Source of the DNA: Planctomyces sp. SH-PL14
GTDB lineage: Bacteria > Planctomycetota > Planctomycetia > Planctomycetales > Planctomycetaceae
Assembly: GCF_001610835.1 (NCBI RefSeq)
Contig: NZ_CP011270.1
Location: 3,056,001-3,120,000 of the forward strand
Direction: 5' to 3'
DNA: 64,000 nt
Below, in pieces: positions 39,044 to 47,882 of this stretch. Within the stretch, counting starts at the first letter, position 1. Each line of letters starts with the position of its first letter. The notes beneath the pieces are model-generated. The model saw only the letters and a list, made by a program, of their open reading frames with translations, had not been told where the DNA came from and did no database searches. Position numbers and translations under genes: made by a program.

Positions 39044-40060
39044 ATGTTGCGCGTCTGCGAACGGCTTTCCCGTCTCGGGGCCTTGTTTCTCATCACGATC
39101 AGTTTGTGCTCCGTTCCCCTCTGGGCCGACGAGCCGGCCGCCGACTGGGTGAAGGTCACGGACCATGCCGAGTGGCGGCCGCGGGACTCCTGCGGAGAAG
39201 TCGTCCTGGGCGGCAAGATGTGGATCATGGGGGGCTGGTTCAATTCCAACTCCGAGCCGCCGAGCGATGTCTGGAACTCCGTCGACGGCAAGACCTGGAC
39301 CCGCGTGGCGGAGAAGTCTCCTTGGAAGCACTCCGACTTTCCGATGACGCTCGCGTTCCGCGACCGGATGTGGGTCATGGGGGGGTGGCACAACGGCCGC
39401 CTGCCGGATGCCAGCGCGAGCTCCGCCGTCTGGTCCTCGAAGGACGGAGTCGAATGGACGCAGCACACGCCGGAGGCGGGCTGGTCTCCCCGGCTGGCCG
39501 CGGGAGCGGTGATCCACCGGGACCGGATGTGGATCGTCGGCGGGGTCGAGAAGTACTACTTCGGCGATGCCGCGAGCCTCAAGAACGACGTCTGGTCGTC
39601 GGCCGACGGCAAGACCTGGGAGCGGGTCGTGGAAAACGCCGGCTGGACCCCACGGGCTTACCATCAGGTCGTCTCGCTGAACGGGAAGCTGTACCTTCTC
39701 GGCGGCGGCAACTATCTGCCGGAGTACCAGGCGCGGAACGATGTCTGGTCGAGCGAGGACGGCGTCACCTGGACGCAGCTCACCGACAAGGCCCCCTGGT
39801 CGCCGCGGCTCTGGTTCTCGGCCGTGGCCTACCGCGATCGGCTGTGGGTCCTTGGCGGATGGTCCAACAACCCGTCGAAGAACTGGAGCGACGTCTGGCA
39901 CTCGGCCGACGGGATCAAGTGGGAGAAGCTCGAGACCCCCACGATGTGGAAGGAGCGGCACGAGCACTCCGTTTACATCCACGACGACGCGATCTGGGTC
40001 GCCGGCGGGATGACGCCGCCACTGACCAACGACGTGTGGAAGCTCAAGCTGCCGAAGTAG
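39044..40060 (+). CDS. secreted kelch-like beta-propeller
   Basis: 338 residues with a signal peptide (LFLITISLCSVPLWADE). Five to six repeats of the form DRMWVMGGW...NDVWSSADGKTWERV, i.e. kelch/galactose-oxidase-type blades with GG and a W-x-S-x-DG-x-x-W motif at the blade end. No enzymatic domain. Extracytoplasmic binding protein of unknown ligand. Convergent with the ClC gene; 36 bp between stops. Confidence 0.85.
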   Translation: MLRVCERLSRLGALFLITISLCSVPLWADEPAADWVKVTDHAEWRPRDSCGEVVLGGKMWIMGGWFNSNSEPPSDVWNSVDGKTWTRVAEKSPWKHSDFPMTLAFRDRMWVMGGWHNGRLPDASASSAVWSSKDGVEWTQHTPEAGWSPRLAAGAVIHRDRMWIVGGVEKYYFGDAASLKNDVWSSADGKTWERVVENAGWTPRAYHQVVSLNGKLYLLGGGNYLPEYQARNDVWSSEDGVTWTQLTDKAPWSPRLWFSAVAYRDRLWVLGGWSNNPSKNWSDVWHSADGIKWEKLETPTMWKERHEHSVYIHDDAIWVAGGMTPPLTNDVWKLKLPK

Positions 40061-40096
40061 CCTTCCGGTTCCGGCTGGCTCGCCCCTCGCGAACGA

Positions 40097-42019
40097 CTAC
40101 CGGGACGCCGACTGCTCCGGCCGGGCGGCACGCTTGCGGCCGGTCCCCTTCAAGCGGAAGGTCGGCACGCGGACCCGCAGCGTCGGTTCCTGGACCTCCT
40201 GCTGCTGGGCGCGGCGTTTGAAGACCGACAGGACGTCGCTGCGCGTGATCATCCCGATGACCCGCGGCGGCGTGGCCCGGGTCACGACCGGCAGCCGGCC
40301 GATCCCGTGGTTCACCATGTGGTCCGCCGCCTGCCGTACCGTGCAGTCGTCATAGACGTACTTCGGCATCATCCGGATCGTCTCCCAGATCGTCTGCTCT
40401 CCGGGGACCGCCGGATCGACGAGGTTCCTCCGCGTCAGCACGCCGACCAGCGTTCCGTGTTCGTCCAGCACAGGGAAGCCCTGGTGAGAGGTCCCGGCAA
40501 CGCCACTGGCGAGCCAGTCCCGGACCGTCCGGACCGAGTCGGCCGCCTTCAGAGCGATCACGCCTGATGAACAGACATTGCGGACGAAGACCTGGTCGAG
40601 CGCGTCCGCCTCATACTCGGCGGGGGTCCGGATCCCGCGGCGGGCGATCTTCTCCGTCATGATCGAGTGGGTCATGAAGTAGCTCGACACGAGGTTCGCC
40701 GTGGCGCACGCGCCGAGGAGCGGCAGGAGCCCCGCCGGCTGCATCGTCGCTTCGAACATGAAGACTGCCGAGGCGAGCGTCGCGCGGGACGCCCCCGCGA
40801 ACAGCGACGCCATCCCGACGAGGGCGGCGATCCGCGGATCGATCCCAAGTCCCGGCAGGGCGGAACTGAGGCCGATCCCGAGCGCCGTCCCCATCGCCCC
40901 GCCGATCGTGAGCAGCGGCGCGAGAGTCCCTCCCGACGTGCCGCTGCCGAGCGAGATCGACCACGACAGGAACTTCATGACGCACAGGAACAGCGCGGCC
41001 GACAGCGTGAGCCGCGCCGAGAGGAGATCCGAAATGTTCGAGTATCCGACGCCGAGCGTCTGCGGAGCGAAGTAGCCGACGGTTCCGACCGCCACCGCGC
41101 CGATCGCCGGCCACCACATCCAGTGAATCGGCAGCTTCTCGAAGGCGTCCTCGATCCCATAGGTGATCCGCGTCACCGCCACGGCGGCGAGCCCCATCAG
41201 GCCGCCGATCAGGATGTAGACCAGGAGGGCCGCGCCGGTCGGCTGCGCGAGTTCCGTCATCTGGAACGGCGGAACGGGTCCGACCAGGATCATCCGGACG
41301 CCAGCCGCGATCGAGGCGGCGAGGGCCACGGGGATCATCGAGCGGGCGCGGAACTCGAAGAGGAGCAGTTCGATCGCCAGCAGCACCGCCGAGACTGGCG
41401 TGCCGAAGATGGCCGACATGCCGGCCGCGGCTCCCGCGGCGAGAAGCGTCTTTCGTTCAGAGGCGGAGGTCGACCGCAGCTGGCCGACAAGCGACCCGAG
41501 CGCCCCACCCGTAGCGATGATCGGCCCTTCGGCGCCGAACGGTCCGCCGGTCCCGATCGAGATCGCGGCAGAGACCGGTTTCAGGAGCGTGATCCGCGCC
41601 GGGATGCGGCTCTCGTTCGTCAGGACCTGCTCCATCGCCTCGGGGATCCCGTGGCCGCGGATCGCCTTCGATCCGAAACGGGCCATCAGGCCGATGATGA
41701 GCGCACCCACGACCGGAATCGGGATGACCCACAGCCCCAGCCGCTCGACCGCAGGAGCGGGAGAGGACTCATGGAAGCTGAAGCGCCCGTAGAAAGCGAG
41801 GTTCGTGATCAGCCCGATCAGGTGGACCAGGACCTGAGCCACGAGCCCGGTCGCGGCCCCGAGGATCAGGGCGGTCAGGCAGAGCTGGAGCACCCGGCGG
41901 TCGACGGCGAGGACCGGTCGGGGGATCTGTTCAGCGGCCCCGATCTCGCTGAGCGAGGGGGCGATCGAGATCGGATCGGAAGGGGGGTGGGGGTGGCGCG
42001 GGGTGTCTGAGGAAGTCAT
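40097..42019 (-). CDS. ClC-family chloride channel/transporter with two C-terminal CBS domains
   Basis: 640 residues. ClC selectivity motifs in order: GHGIPEAM (GSGIP position), GPFGAEGPIIATGG with the gating Glu, and GSGTSGGTLAPLLTIGGAMG. About a dozen membrane segments, then two CBS domains (VRTVRDWLASGVAGTSHQGFP and KYVYDDCTVRQAADHMVNHG) and a basic tail. Moves chloride (or another anion) across the inner membrane; the gating Glu suggests H+-coupled exchange is possible. CBS domains may bind adenine nucleotides. Confidence 0.92.
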   Translation of the reverse strand: MTSSDTPRHPHPPSDPISIAPSLSEIGAAEQIPRPVLAVDRRVLQLCLTALILGAATGLVAQVLVHLIGLITNLAFYGRFSFHESSPAPAVERLGLWVIPIPVVGALIIGLMARFGSKAIRGHGIPEAMEQVLTNESRIPARITLLKPVSAAISIGTGGPFGAEGPIIATGGALGSLVGQLRSTSASERKTLLAAGAAAGMSAIFGTPVSAVLLAIELLLFEFRARSMIPVALAASIAAGVRMILVGPVPPFQMTELAQPTGAALLVYILIGGLMGLAAVAVTRITYGIEDAFEKLPIHWMWWPAIGAVAVGTVGYFAPQTLGVGYSNISDLLSARLTLSAALFLCVMKFLSWSISLGSGTSGGTLAPLLTIGGAMGTALGIGLSSALPGLGIDPRIAALVGMASLFAGASRATLASAVFMFEATMQPAGLLPLLGACATANLVSSYFMTHSIMTEKIARRGIRTPAEYEADALDQVFVRNVCSSGVIALKAADSVRTVRDWLASGVAGTSHQGFPVLDEHGTLVGVLTRRNLVDPAVPGEQTIWETIRMMPKYVYDDCTVRQAADHMVNHGIGRLPVVTRATPPRVIGMITRSDVLSVFKRRAQQQEVQEPTLRVRVPTFRLKGTGRKRAARPEQSASR

Positions 42020-42143
42020 CGATCCAGGGAGGAAACCGGGGGGCGAGCTGAGTCCGACTCTGACACATCCCGGACCCGTGCCGCAAGACCGAAGCGGTCC
42101 GCATTACAGAAAAGTTGCAGACCGCGTGAGGGCCCCGAGTTCC

Positions 42144-45100
42144 TCAGATCAACCGAAGGCCGTCTTCTGTGGCCGCAGGGGCGGCGGGCCCTTCCTCCGC
42201 GGGCAACAGGCGGGTTCTTGCTTCCGTGGGGGGGAGAATCGCCGTGCCGTCCGGCTCAGCCTTGGGGGCTGGCGGCTTGGGCGAACCGGAGGTGTCCGGT
42301 GTGTCCGCCGCTTCGAGCGCCTTCAAGAGGTCCGCGTCGATCTTCCGCCCGGTCTCGTCTTGTGTGCCCGGTTCGATCATCAGCAAGGTCACCGTCCCCT
42401 TGCGGCGGGCCAGCTGGACCGCCTCGACTTCGCTCCCGGCCCGGAGAAGCACGGTGACGTGATTCACGTCTTCGGAGCGGGCGAAGACTTCGACAGGACT
42501 GAGGAGGGTATCCTTCTTCTCCTGCCCGTCGGCCCGATACAGCACCTGGATCGAGACCCGATCGCCCCGCTCCAGTCCCTCCGTCGACGTGTCGATCGTG
42601 ACGAGGCGCATGCCCGGCGGGATGGACGTCGTCGTCCCATAGGACGCGCTGTCTGGTGCCGGAGCGGTGACCGGCTTCGACGGGACCTGCTGGAGCAGGT
42701 TGATGACACTGTGGTCAATCCGGCCGTCGGGGATCGCACCGGGCTCCGCGGTTTCGACCAGGATCTCTCCCTTGGACTGAGCGATCTGGAACTGTTCCGC
42801 GACCGTCCGTTCGAGCACGATCGAAAGCACGTCTCCTCCCGGACGCCTCTGCACAAGCTCCAGTGGAGCCACGAAGAGTGTGGCCGTCCCGACCCCGGTC
42901 GATTCGGGAAAGGCGACCCGGACCCGGACCACGTCGCCCGCATGCAGCGCCGTATCGCGAGGTACGGGAATATGAACCGTCGTCGTCGAGAGGGGAGGCG
43001 GCACGGCCACATCGATGAACAACTCGGCGGTCGGCTTGGTTTCGTGTCCGGCGTCGAGCGAGACGTTGCGGAAGATGACCCAGGCATAGGGATGCCACGT
43101 CACCCGGACCGACTTGATCCGCGAAGGGGGGAGATGCGCGAAGACGATCGTCCACGAGTCCGGACGTGCGGGCACCACCCCCATCGCCCCCCCGCCTCCG
43201 AAGCCGACCATCATCGCGGATTGGTTCGGTTGCTGCTCGATCCGTCCCGGATGAATCTGGCCATCGACGTCCGTCGCCTGGGCCTGGAGGACAAACGGGA
43301 ACTCCGCCGGATGGCCGTGCCGGAAGGGGATCCGGGTCGAGAGGTCCGAGCCGGCCCACCAGGTGCCCAGAAGGGCGAGGGTCTCCGGCTTGTCTTCGGA
43401 TGACGTTCCAGGAACGATCGGGTCGGACTTCGGGGCGGGCGTAACGGAAAAACTCTCTCCCCGCGGATTGGACGAGACGATCTCGCGGGCGACGGACTGG
43501 CTGGCGAACCTCACGCCCACGCTCCCCACCATCTGTTCCTGTGGCCAGTAGCCCCAGTGCAGGATCCGGCGGACCTTCGGCTCGCTGAGCGAGTCCGACC
43601 GCGTCCCCCCGGTCTGGCCGTCGATGCTGCTGGAGAGCCCCTGTGGAGTCGGCCGCTGGACGTAGATCTCGACATCGCGGCGACGATGGTCTTCCGGCAC
43701 TGAGGGGCCCGCGGGACCGGACATTCCGCCGTACATTCCCGGTCCTCCCATCGAGCCGGGCATCATCATCATGTCTCCCCCGTAGCCGCCGGCCGCCATT
43801 CCGCCGCCCATCATCACGGCCTGGGAGAGGGGAGCCCCGCCGTCCATTCCCCAGGAGGACATCGCCGTCGGATCGGAGAGAGAGACGACGCCGATCCTGA
43901 CCCCTTGTTCCGGGCTCACGAAGCCCTTCTCAATGTCGAGTTTCCGGACGGAAGTCGGGACGGCCGCGACCCGGCGGACGTCGGATGGGGTCGTGGAAGA
44001 GGAGTCTCCGAATCCGGAGCCCGCCGGCGGACCTGCCGCCGTTCCTCCTGGTCCGACGCCCGGCTGTGCGAAATCGAAGCCAGGCACGGCTTGTCCCGGT
44101 CCTCCGGCCACCAGGATCGGCGCGACCGTTCCCGCGGGCGACACCATCATGGGGCTGCCGCCCATTCCGCCGAAGCCGGACATCCGCTCGTCGCCGGATC
44201 CCATTCCCGGTGCAGCGGCACCGGCTTGGCCCATGCCGCCGGATTCCCACCGTGGCGCGACGTAATCGACCGAAGCGGGAGGGGGATTGTGCGTGGCGGC
44301 ACGGGCGGTCGCGACCAGCGGGGGATCAGAGATGACCTTGAGCGTCGTCAGGGTGACGAACAGTCCGAGTCCCCACATGATGCAGGCAACCTTCCACCAT
44401 CGGGGAGGCCGCGGTTCGATGGCTCCTTCGCGATTGAGCAACATGGCGATTCTCCGATAGAGGTGTGATTTCCGTCCAAAGAGCCCCAGGCCAACCAGCG
44501 GGGATCGGCCGATCGGGCCGCAGGCCGAGGCCTTGAGAAACTCCGCGTAGTCGGTCGCCTGCCCCCACTCCCTGTCTCCGGCCTCTGCGATGGCGGCCGG
44601 CAAGCGGGATCGGGCGGCGGCACTGTCGGCGATGTAGTCCTGGGCTTGCCGGAGTTCGGTCCGCAGCCACCACGCCAGCGGGTGGAACCAGTAGCAGCAC
44701 CGGGCCAGGTTGGCGATCTGCCAGTTCCAGTAGTCGCCCCGGCGGATGTGCTCCGCCTCATGGGCCAGGGCCCACTGCAGCCGGTCGGCCGGAACGTCGC
44801 TCCACGAGACCGGCAGCAGCACGCACGGACCGCGGGACCAGCAGGCGATCGGCTGGGGGACGCGAGGACTTATCCGCAGGGGAACGTCCTGGAGGTCGGC
44901 GCCGCGAACGGCTTTCCAGAGCGATTCAACGGAAGCCGACGGCGGTTGCGCGGCCCGGACCAGTCGACGGACTCCCAGGAGCCCCGCCGCGTACCAGAGA
45001 AGGAACAGGGCCGCTCCGCCGAAGTACGTCCCCAGCAGGATCGCCGGAAAGACGAGCGTCGTCGGGTTCTTGTCCGGAGGACTCGTCTCGGCGATTGCAG

Positions 45101-45584
45101 GTGGGACAACGGGGTTGCGGAACGCCGACCCCTCGGCCGGAGAAACGGGCGCCGAGGCCTCGACAGACACGGCCGGTTCTGACCGAAGGTCGCTGGGAAC
45201 GCTGTCCGAGCCCGAGAATGCGGCCGACGACAGAGTCGCGACCGGGGCCGCCGGAACGACGGCGGAATCCAGAACAACCGGCACGGCGCGCGGGAGGTGA
45301 ATCTCTTCGGCGGCGCCGGCGATCGCCGAAGGAGCGGCGACGTCAGCAACGACGGGAACCGGACTCCAGACGGCCCCCACGCCCCAGGTCCCTTCGCCGA
45401 CAAGAAGGCAGACGACGGGAATCAGGAGGCTGCCGGTGAGCGTCAGTGAACAGAGCAGCGCTCGCCGCGCCGGTTCGCGGGTCAGCGCGAGCGCCAGCCC
45501 GCCGATCCCGAGCCAGACGGTCCCGACGAGCGTCGTCCGCATCAGCCACACGAGCGCGGTCGTGGCCAGAAGATCGTTGAGCAT
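42144..45584 (-). CDS. M56 (BlaR1/MecR1-like) metallopeptidase receptor with Gly/Met-rich linker and CpaB-like C-terminus
   Basis: 1146 residues. N-terminus: membrane helices and the M56 peptidase core. The zinc motif is HEAEH at residues 275-279, followed by IRRGDYWNWQIANLARCCYW and TELRQAQDYIADSAAA. A membrane helix follows near residue 400. Residues ~435-635 are rich in Gly, Met and Pro (e.g. GGYGGDMMMMPGSMGGPGM). The C-terminal ~300 residues contain two similar units (about 873-955 and 991-1071): GDVVRVRVAF...VAEQFQIAQSKGEI and GDRVSIQVLY...EVEAVQLARRKGTV. They resemble the SAF/RcpC region of Flp-pilus protein CpaB. The BlaI gene is immediately upstream, so signal-induced proteolysis of BlaI is the likely output. 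No penicillin-binding sensor domain is present. Confidence 0.85.
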   Translation of the reverse strand: MLNDLLATTALVWLMRTTLVGTVWLGIGGLALALTREPARRALLCSLTLTGSLLIPVVCLLVGEGTWGVGAVWSPVPVVADVAAPSAIAGAAEEIHLPRAVPVVLDSAVVPAAPVATLSSAAFSGSDSVPSDLRSEPAVSVEASAPVSPAEGSAFRNPVVPPAIAETSPPDKNPTTLVFPAILLGTYFGGAALFLLWYAAGLLGVRRLVRAAQPPSASVESLWKAVRGADLQDVPLRISPRVPQPIACWSRGPCVLLPVSWSDVPADRLQWALAHEAEHIRRGDYWNWQIANLARCCYWFHPLAWWLRTELRQAQDYIADSAAARSRLPAAIAEAGDREWGQATDYAEFLKASACGPIGRSPLVGLGLFGRKSHLYRRIAMLLNREGAIEPRPPRWWKVACIMWGLGLFVTLTTLKVISDPPLVATARAATHNPPPASVDYVAPRWESGGMGQAGAAAPGMGSGDERMSGFGGMGGSPMMVSPAGTVAPILVAGGPGQAVPGFDFAQPGVGPGGTAAGPPAGSGFGDSSSTTPSDVRRVAAVPTSVRKLDIEKGFVSPEQGVRIGVVSLSDPTAMSSWGMDGGAPLSQAVMMGGGMAAGGYGGDMMMMPGSMGGPGMYGGMSGPAGPSVPEDHRRRDVEIYVQRPTPQGLSSSIDGQTGGTRSDSLSEPKVRRILHWGYWPQEQMVGSVGVRFASQSVAREIVSSNPRGESFSVTPAPKSDPIVPGTSSEDKPETLALLGTWWAGSDLSTRIPFRHGHPAEFPFVLQAQATDVDGQIHPGRIEQQPNQSAMMVGFGGGGAMGVVPARPDSWTIVFAHLPPSRIKSVRVTWHPYAWVIFRNVSLDAGHETKPTAELFIDVAVPPPLSTTTVHIPVPRDTALHAGDVVRVRVAFPESTGVGTATLFVAPLELVQRRPGGDVLSIVLERTVAEQFQIAQSKGEILVETAEPGAIPDGRIDHSVINLLQQVPSKPVTAPAPDSASYGTTTSIPPGMRLVTIDTSTEGLERGDRVSIQVLYRADGQEKKDTLLSPVEVFARSEDVNHVTVLLRAGSEVEAVQLARRKGTVTLLMIEPGTQDETGRKIDADLLKALEAADTPDTSGSPKPPAPKAEPDGTAILPPTEARTRLLPAEEGPAAPAATEDGLRLI

Positions 45585-45669
45585 CGGATCACCTCAGAAC
45601 GAGGCAGAGAGGAGAGGAGCGAGACGGGTGAACGACAGACAAGACCACGGACCGCTTCGCCGTGCAGCA

Positions 45670-46071
45670 TCAACTCGGCGGCTTGCGGCGGCGGGCCTGG
45701 GCAATCAGGTCCTCGATCTCCTTGAGGTCCTTCTCCTTGGGCTTGCCGGTCCGAAGGAGCGTCAGGACGCAGTCCCGGATCGCCCCGTCGAAAACATCCG
45801 AGAGGAACCGCGTCGCCGCGCTGTCGCGGCTGTACTGCGCGGTGTAGACGAACGTCCGGCCCTCGGTCTTGTGCGAGACCAGCCCCTTCTCGTCCATAAT
45901 CCGCAGCAGGGTCTGGACGGTGTTGAAGGCGAGTTCCCCGCCGGGGCAGAGCCGTTCGTGGACCTCCCGCACGCTGGCGGGGCCCAGTTCCCACAGGACC
46001 TTGAGGATGTCCAGCTCCCGCGGGCTGGGAGAGGTCGGCTGTCCCGCCGGATCCGTAGAGTTCTCCGCCAT
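45670..46071 (-). CDS. BlaI/MecI/CopY-family winged-helix repressor
   Basis: 133 residues from the ATG at 46071; an in-frame ATG at 46095 is an alternative. Winged helix ELDILKVLWELGPASVREVHERL...FNTVQTLLRIMDEKGLVSHKTEGRTFVYTA, then a helical dimerisation tail. It is the repressor partner of the M56 receptor 85 bp downstream. Two 6-4-6 dyads (ACCTAA-N4-TTAGGT) flank the promoter just upstream and are the probable operators, so the operon should be self-repressed. Confidence 0.93.
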   Translation of the reverse strand: MAENSTDPAGQPTSPSPRELDILKVLWELGPASVREVHERLCPGGELAFNTVQTLLRIMDEKGLVSHKTEGRTFVYTAQYSRDSAATRFLSDVFDGAIRDCVLTLLRTGKPKEKDLKEIEDLIAQARRRKPPS

Positions 46072-46105
46072 GAGTCCGCCCCCGTTGCAGGCCACGCGCA
46101 GACAA

Positions 46106-46123
46106 CACCTAATTGCTTAGGTG
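46106..46123. promoter_or_regulatory. BlaI operator 1
   Basis: Perfect dyad CACCTAATTGCTTAGGTG, directly downstream of the -10 region. A repressor here would block the transcription start. Confidence 0.8.
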
Positions 46124-46152
46124 ATCTTCCCAGAGCGAAATCGGCCTGTCAA
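46124..46152 (-). promoter_or_regulatory. promoter of the BlaI-M56 operon
   Basis: On the minus strand TTGACA (46152-46147) is a consensus -35. After 17 bp comes GAAGAT (46129-46124), a weak -10, then operator 1. A weak -10 with an exact -35 fits a tightly repressed promoter. Confidence 0.7.
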
Positions 46153-46158
46153 CAGGAA

Positions 46159-46174
46159 ACCTAAAAGTTTAGGT
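46159..46174. promoter_or_regulatory. BlaI operator 2
   Basis: Perfect dyad ACCTAAAAGTTTAGGT just upstream of the -35. Half-sites are identical to operator 1; only the 4-bp spacer differs. The centres are 52 bp apart, about five helical turns. Confidence 0.78.
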
Positions 46175-46244
46175 GAGCATCGTGAGGCGGGTCTGACGGC
46201 GCGAAGCTTCGCGCCGCCGAGCGTCGTCGAGGCGAGTGTGAAAT

Positions 46245-47207
46245 TTACTTCAACGTGTGTTCGGCCCAGGCGGCGGCGCCGATCACTCCGGCCTCGTCCA
46301 TCAATTTAGCGGGGACGACATTGAACGTCCGGCGGAAGGCGTTCATGACCCGCTTGCGGGCCACCTTGCGGATGTAGTCCACGAAGATCTCGGGCATCGC
46401 CTCGACGAGCCCGCCCCCCATGACGACGAGGTCGGGACCGAGCAGGTTGATGATCCCCGCCAGAGCCGTCCCGAGGTGTTCGGCCGCCTCGTAGGCGATC
46501 TGCTCGACGGCGTGGTCCCCCTCCTTGATCGCCTCGGCGATGGCGCCGCTGCGGATGCTGGCGAGGTCGACCCCGGCGTCCTTGAAGAGGTGCGGCGCGT
46601 CGCCGCGGGCCGCCGCGCGGGCGGATTCGGCGGCGATCGCCATACGGCTGCCGACCGACTCCAGGCACCCCCGCTGGCCGCAGCCGCACAGGGGGCCGTT
46701 CGGAACGACCTGGATGTGGCCGATCTCGAAGCAGGAGCTCGTTGCTCCGCGGAAGATTTCTCCGTTGTGAATGCAGGCTCCTCCGACGCCGGTGCCGGGG
46801 AAGAGGCCGATCACGCATTTGGCGTTCTGGGCCGCGCCGAAGCGGTACTCTCCATAGAGACCGGCGTCGACGTCGTTCATGACCGCGACGGGGCACTTGA
46901 AGTCCGCCTCGAGCCGTTTGCGGACGTTGACGTCTTCCCAGCCGAGGTTGGGGGGATTCAGCAGGATCCCCTTGTCCATGTCGACGACGCCGGGGCAGCC
47001 GATGCCGATGCCGGCGATCCGGTCGGGGGTCACCTTGGCGTCGGCGAGGGCGGCCTTGATGGCGTCGGAGATCCGATCGAGGCCTGAGCTGGTGTCGGCC
47101 GCCTTGGTCTTGCGGCGTTCCCGTCCCAGGACTTTGAAGCTGGAGTCGAAGACCTCCGTGAGCATCTTCGTCCCGCCCAGATCGAATCCTACCCAGCAGT
47201 CCGGCAT
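46245..47207 (-). CDS. ROK-family sugar kinase (glucokinase-like)
   Basis: 320 residues. Start ATG at 47207 with GGAAGGGAC just upstream. An open frame extends to 47552 but runs through repeat copy 8 and is not real. ATP-binding motif DLGGTKMLTEVFD, GIGIGCPGVVDMDKG, substrate region NDVDAGLYGEY, GTGVGGACI, and the ROK zinc motif CGCGQRGCLES. The C-terminal NLLGPDLVVMGGGL is also typical. Phosphorylates glucose or a related hexose in the cytoplasm. Confidence 0.92.
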   Translation of the reverse strand: MPDCWVGFDLGGTKMLTEVFDSSFKVLGRERRKTKAADTSSGLDRISDAIKAALADAKVTPDRIAGIGIGCPGVVDMDKGILLNPPNLGWEDVNVRKRLEADFKCPVAVMNDVDAGLYGEYRFGAAQNAKCVIGLFPGTGVGGACIHNGEIFRGATSSCFEIGHIQVVPNGPLCGCGQRGCLESVGSRMAIAAESARAAARGDAPHLFKDAGVDLASIRSGAIAEAIKEGDHAVEQIAYEAAEHLGTALAGIINLLGPDLVVMGGGLVEAMPEIFVDYIRKVARKRVMNAFRRTFNVVPAKLMDEAGVIGAAAWAEHTLK

Positions 47208-47332
47208 GTCCCTTCCTTTCGTTGTCGATGGCGGGAGTATCGACCGTTGTTGGGGAAGTCGCAATTGATTGGGTGGTTGCGGTTCGGGGAACGGGTGGCC
47301 GGAGGGCTCGCGAACAGGTCTTCTCCGGAATG

Positions 47333-47664
47333 CTCGAACCGCGTCCTTGCCGGCACAACTCTGCTCCCTCAAACCCATCGTGCCACGGCAGCCTGGGGTC
47401 AAGGGGGCAACCCCTTGCCGCCGGAGGCGCTTCCATGAGGAACCGTGGTAAGCAACGGGCGTCCGTTTTGGGGTGCCGGCGTTGAGGACTCCCCTCAAGA
47501 TACACCGCTCTCTTTGCGATCCCCGCGGATTGGTGAAGGGGGCATCCGACACGGTGTACGCGCTTGGACACTCGCTCCTTCAGGCATCTCTCGACGGCCA
47601 AGCCTCCGGCGGGCAAGGGGGAGTCTCCCCCTTGCATCCCCTGACCAGGGTGCCCCTGGACCCG
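47333..47664 (-). repeat. intergenic structured repeat, copy 8
   Basis: Reverse orientation. The only copy between divergently transcribed genes (ROK and DUF4173). Left inner stem GGGGGA-GAC-TCCCCC: the closing pair is A-T where other copies have C-G. The right inner hairpin is shortened (GGGG-TTG-CCCC), as in copy 11. Confidence 0.9.
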
Positions 47665-47670
47665 ATGAGG

Positions 47671-47780
47671 GCCAAATGATCCTGAGTCGCGCCGCTCTAC
47701 CTTCCGCCTTCAGCCTGAACCCCTTCCGCCTCCCTCACAGGCCCCCTTGCATCCCCCACCAGGATGCCCCTGGACCCGGC
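47671..47780 (-). repeat. left extension of copy 8: second partial element end
   Basis: Read on the minus strand, another element left end (CCGGGTCCAGGGGCATCCTGG) is joined through GAGGGAGGC to a GAAGGCGGAAGGTAGAG segment and GATCATTTGGCCCTCAT, then copy 8. Copy 11 carries the same extension in a similar arrangement (60262-60346). Confidence 0.75.
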
Positions 47781-47882
47781 GAATTTCCGTTGTCCTTACA
47801 CTCTGCACCCGCATAAGCTGCCGCGCCGCCGTATCTACAGGGACACGCGAACGTTCCGGGCCACTCTGGAGCCATACGGACC

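Noticed and set aside
47208-47552. N-terminal extension of the ROK kinase
   Set aside because: The extra 115 codons lie in repeat copy 8 and encode nothing ROK-like; the ATG at 47207 has a ribosome binding site and the family start.
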